Below are positions 5,636 through 7,415 of a DNA stretch of 7,415 bases, in pieces. The position numbers and the translations under genes were made by a program. Below the pieces are notes generated by a model. The model had not been told where the DNA came from. It ran no database searches and saw only the letters and a program-made list of their open reading frames with translations. Each line of letters opens with the position of its first letter. The first letter of the stretch is position 1. The stretch spans positions 1 through 7,415 of the forward strand of contig DAOUFU010000331.1 in NCBI GenBank assembly GCA_034429275.1, written 5' to 3'. Source of the stretch: DAOUFU01 sp034429275 (lineage in GTDB: Bacteria; Chloroflexota; Anaerolineae; Aggregatilineales; Aggregatilineaceae).

Positions 5636-7327
5636 CTACTCGTCCTTCTGGGCCACCTTCGCCCAGGTATCTTTGAGCGTGACCGTCCGGTTCCACACCG
5701 GGCGCTGCGGAGTCGAGTCGGGATCGAGCGCGAAATAGCCCTTGCGCTCAAACTGCACCACCGTGCCCGGCGACAGTTCCAGCACGCTGGGTTCCAGTTT
5801 GGCGTGGGGGATGATCTCCAGCGAGTTCGGGTTCAGGTCGTCGAGGAAATTGCCGGTGCGCGCGCCGGGTTCGGGTGCGCTGAACAGCCGGTCATAGAGC
5901 CGCACCTCACAATCGACCGCCTGGTTCACCGCGACCCAGTGCAGGGTGGCTTTGGGGCGGCGGCCATCGGGCGCATCACCGCCGCGCGTGGCCGGGTCGT
6001 AGGTGCAGCGCAGCTCGACGATGTTCCCCCCGGCATCCTTGATCACATCGGTGCAGGTGATGAAATAGGCATAGCGCAGGCGGACTTCGCGGCCCGGCGC
6101 GAGCCGGAAGAACTTCTTGGGCGGGTCTTCCATGAAGTCTTCGCGCTCGATGTAGATCTCGCGGGCGAAGGGTACCAGGCGCGTCCCGGCGGATTCATCT
6201 TCCGGGTTGTTGATGGCCTGCATCATCTCCACCTGGCCTTCGGGGTAGTTCTCGATCACGACCTTGAGCGGATCGAGCACGCCCATCACGCGCTGAGCGC
6301 GCAGGTTGAGGTCCTGGCGGATGCAGTATTCGAGCAGTTCGTACTCGACGACGCTGTTGCTCTTGGCCACGCCGGTTACATCGATCAGCAGGCGCATGGC
6401 GTCGGGCGTGACGCCGCGCCGCCGCAGCCCCTTGATGGTGGTCATGCGCGGGTCATCCCAGCCGCGGACATGGCCTTCTTTGACCAACTGGATGAGCTTG
6501 CGCTTGCTCATGATGGTGTAGGTCATGTTCAGGCGGGCGAACTCGATCTGCTGCGGGGCATAGATGCCCAACTGCTCGATGAACCAGTCGTAGAGCGGGC
6601 GGTGATCCTCGAATTCGAGGGTGCAGATCGAGTGGGTGATGCCTTCGATGGAGTCGCACTGGCCGTGCGCCCAGTCGTACATGGGGTAGCTGCACCACTT
6701 GTTGCCGGTACGTGGGTGTTCGGCGTGCAGGATGCGATAGAGCACCGGGTCGCGCATGTTCATATTGGGCGAGGCCATGTCGATCTTGGCGCGCAGCACG
6801 CGCGAGCCATCGGGGAATTCGCCCGCTTTCATGCGCTGGAACAGGTCGAGGTTTTCTTCGACTGAGCGGTCGCGGTAGGGGCTGTTTTTGCCCGGCTCGG
6901 TGAGCGTGCCGCGATACTCGCGAATCTGCTCGGCGGTCAGGTCATCGACATAGGCCAGCCCTTTTTTGATCAGCACGATGGCCCATTCGTAAAGCTGGTC
7001 GAAATAGTCGGACGCGTAGAAGATGCGGTCGCCCCAGTCTGCGCCGAGCCATTTCACGTCGTCGATGATGGCGTCGATGTATTCCTGCTCTTCTTTGGTG
7101 GGGTTGGTATCGTCGAAGCGCAGGTTGAATTTGCCGCCGTACTTCTGGGCGATGCCATAGTTGAGCAGGATCGATTTGCAGTGGCCGATGTGCAGGTAGC
7201 CGTTGGGTTCCGGTGGGAAGCGGGTGTGCACACGTCCCCCGAAACGCCCGGAGGCGTTGTGCTCATCGATGATCTGGTGGATGAAATTGGTGGTAGACGC
7301 GAGTGTTTCGTTACTGCCGGTAGCCAT
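5636..7327 (-). CDS. glnS: Glutaminyl-tRNA synthetase (GlnRS)
   Basis: The 563-residue class I aminoacyl-tRNA synthetase charges tRNA-Gln with glutamine in the cytosol. The Rossmann-fold catalytic domain has TRFPPEPNGYLHIGH at 35-49 (HIGH at 46-49), LRFDDTNP at 69-76, DWGDRIFYASDYFDQLY at 97-113, YRGTLTEPGKNSPYRDR at 138-154 and the KMSKS-type MSKRKL at 273-278. GWDDPRM-TI-GLRRRG at 289-305 is typical of GlnRS rather than GluRS. The C-terminal beta-barrel anticodon-binding region runs from about 345 to the end, finishing RTVTLKDTWAKV. It is collinear with Escherichia coli GlnS, as I recall that sequence, and about the same length. The N-terminus (TNFIHQIIDEHNASGRF) also aligns, supporting the start at 7327; CAGG ends seven bases upstream. 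The gene is transcribed towards the PHP gene, and no classic terminator follows; the repeat element lies directly downstream. Bacteria with GlnRS may also keep GatCAB, which this window cannot show. Confidence 0.97.
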   Translation of the reverse strand: MATGSNETLASTTNFIHQIIDEHNASGRFGGRVHTRFPPEPNGYLHIGHCKSILLNYGIAQKYGGKFNLRFDDTNPTKEEQEYIDAIIDDVKWLGADWGDRIFYASDYFDQLYEWAIVLIKKGLAYVDDLTAEQIREYRGTLTEPGKNSPYRDRSVEENLDLFQRMKAGEFPDGSRVLRAKIDMASPNMNMRDPVLYRILHAEHPRTGNKWCSYPMYDWAHGQCDSIEGITHSICTLEFEDHRPLYDWFIEQLGIYAPQQIEFARLNMTYTIMSKRKLIQLVKEGHVRGWDDPRMTTIKGLRRRGVTPDAMRLLIDVTGVAKSNSVVEYELLEYCIRQDLNLRAQRVMGVLDPLKVVIENYPEGQVEMMQAINNPEDESAGTRLVPFAREIYIEREDFMEDPPKKFFRLAPGREVRLRYAYFITCTDVIKDAGGNIVELRCTYDPATRGGDAPDGRRPKATLHWVAVNQAVDCEVRLYDRLFSAPEPGARTGNFLDDLNPNSLEIIPHAKLEPSVLELSPGTVVQFERKGYFALDPDSTPQRPVWNRTVTLKDTWAKVAQKDE

Positions 7328-7392
7328 GAGTTTACCTGCCTCGAATGGGATAAGCGGCCAGCAGCCTGGCGTCGCCTATCAAATGCTTCACG

Positions 7393-7408
7393 TGATACTA
7401 GTGTATCA
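7393..7408. promoter_or_regulatory. Inverted repeat upstream of glnS, possible operator or promoter part
   Basis: TGATAC (7393-7398) and GTATCA (7403-7408) form a perfect 6-bp inverted repeat with a TAGT spacer, about 66 bp before the glnS start. On the minus strand the same stretch contains TACACT and TAGTAT, either of which could be a -10 box, but the matching -35 would fall at or beyond the window edge. A small hairpin (GCCAG 7357-7361 with CTGGC 7366-7370) lies in the leader. I cannot assign a regulator. Confidence 0.3.
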
Positions 7409-7415
7409 GATTCGC

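Noticed and set aside
5630..6865. Long plus-strand open frame of 411 codons opposite glnS
   Set aside because: It is fully antisense to an unmistakable GlnRS. Long antisense frames are expected in GC-rich genes, and the translation shows no recognisable domain.

Overview
The window is GC-rich bacterial DNA with closely spaced genes. The proteins (a full-length GlnRS, a CNNM/CorC-type membrane protein, a HisJ-type PHP phosphatase and a CelD/FemAB-like acetyltransferase) and the abundant GC-rich palindromic intergenic repeats would suit an environmental Chloroflexota (Anaerolineae-like) genome. That assignment is an inference; nothing in the window proves it.

Layout. Positions 1-90 hold the last 29 codons of an unidentified plus-strand gene. 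Positions 91-460 are non-coding and mostly filled by a structured repeat element (95-340), followed by a possible promoter. Three plus-strand genes come next: a GNAT/BioF2-like acetyltransferase (461-1609), a DUF21-CBS-CBS-CorC/HlyC membrane protein (1677-3047) and a 73-residue DUF2892 membrane protein (3134-3355). A good intrinsic terminator at 3387-3417 closes this run. A membrane-anchored alpha/beta hydrolase (3446-4342, minus) and a histidinol-phosphatase-like PHP protein (4491-5315, plus) are divergently transcribed from a 148-bp region. Positions 5316-5635 hold a second copy of the repeat element, between the PHP gene and the convergent glnS gene (5636-7327, minus). The last 88 bases are the glnS leader and upstream region.

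The genes look like unrelated housekeeping functions (tRNA charging, ion transport or membrane maintenance, hydrolysis, small-molecule phosphatase) and do not form one pathway. No phage, CRISPR, transposase or toxin genes are visible.

The most notable content is non-coding. Two copies of a 112-bp core (109/112 identical) fold into a closing stem with three internal hairpins, one of them a perfect 32-bp palindrome. All three differences between copies fall in predicted unpaired positions. Each core sits in a more diverged shell with short terminal inverted repeats, suggesting a non-autonomous MITE-like family. The second notable point is that the PHP protein carries Val in place of the Asp expected in the last metal-binding motif.
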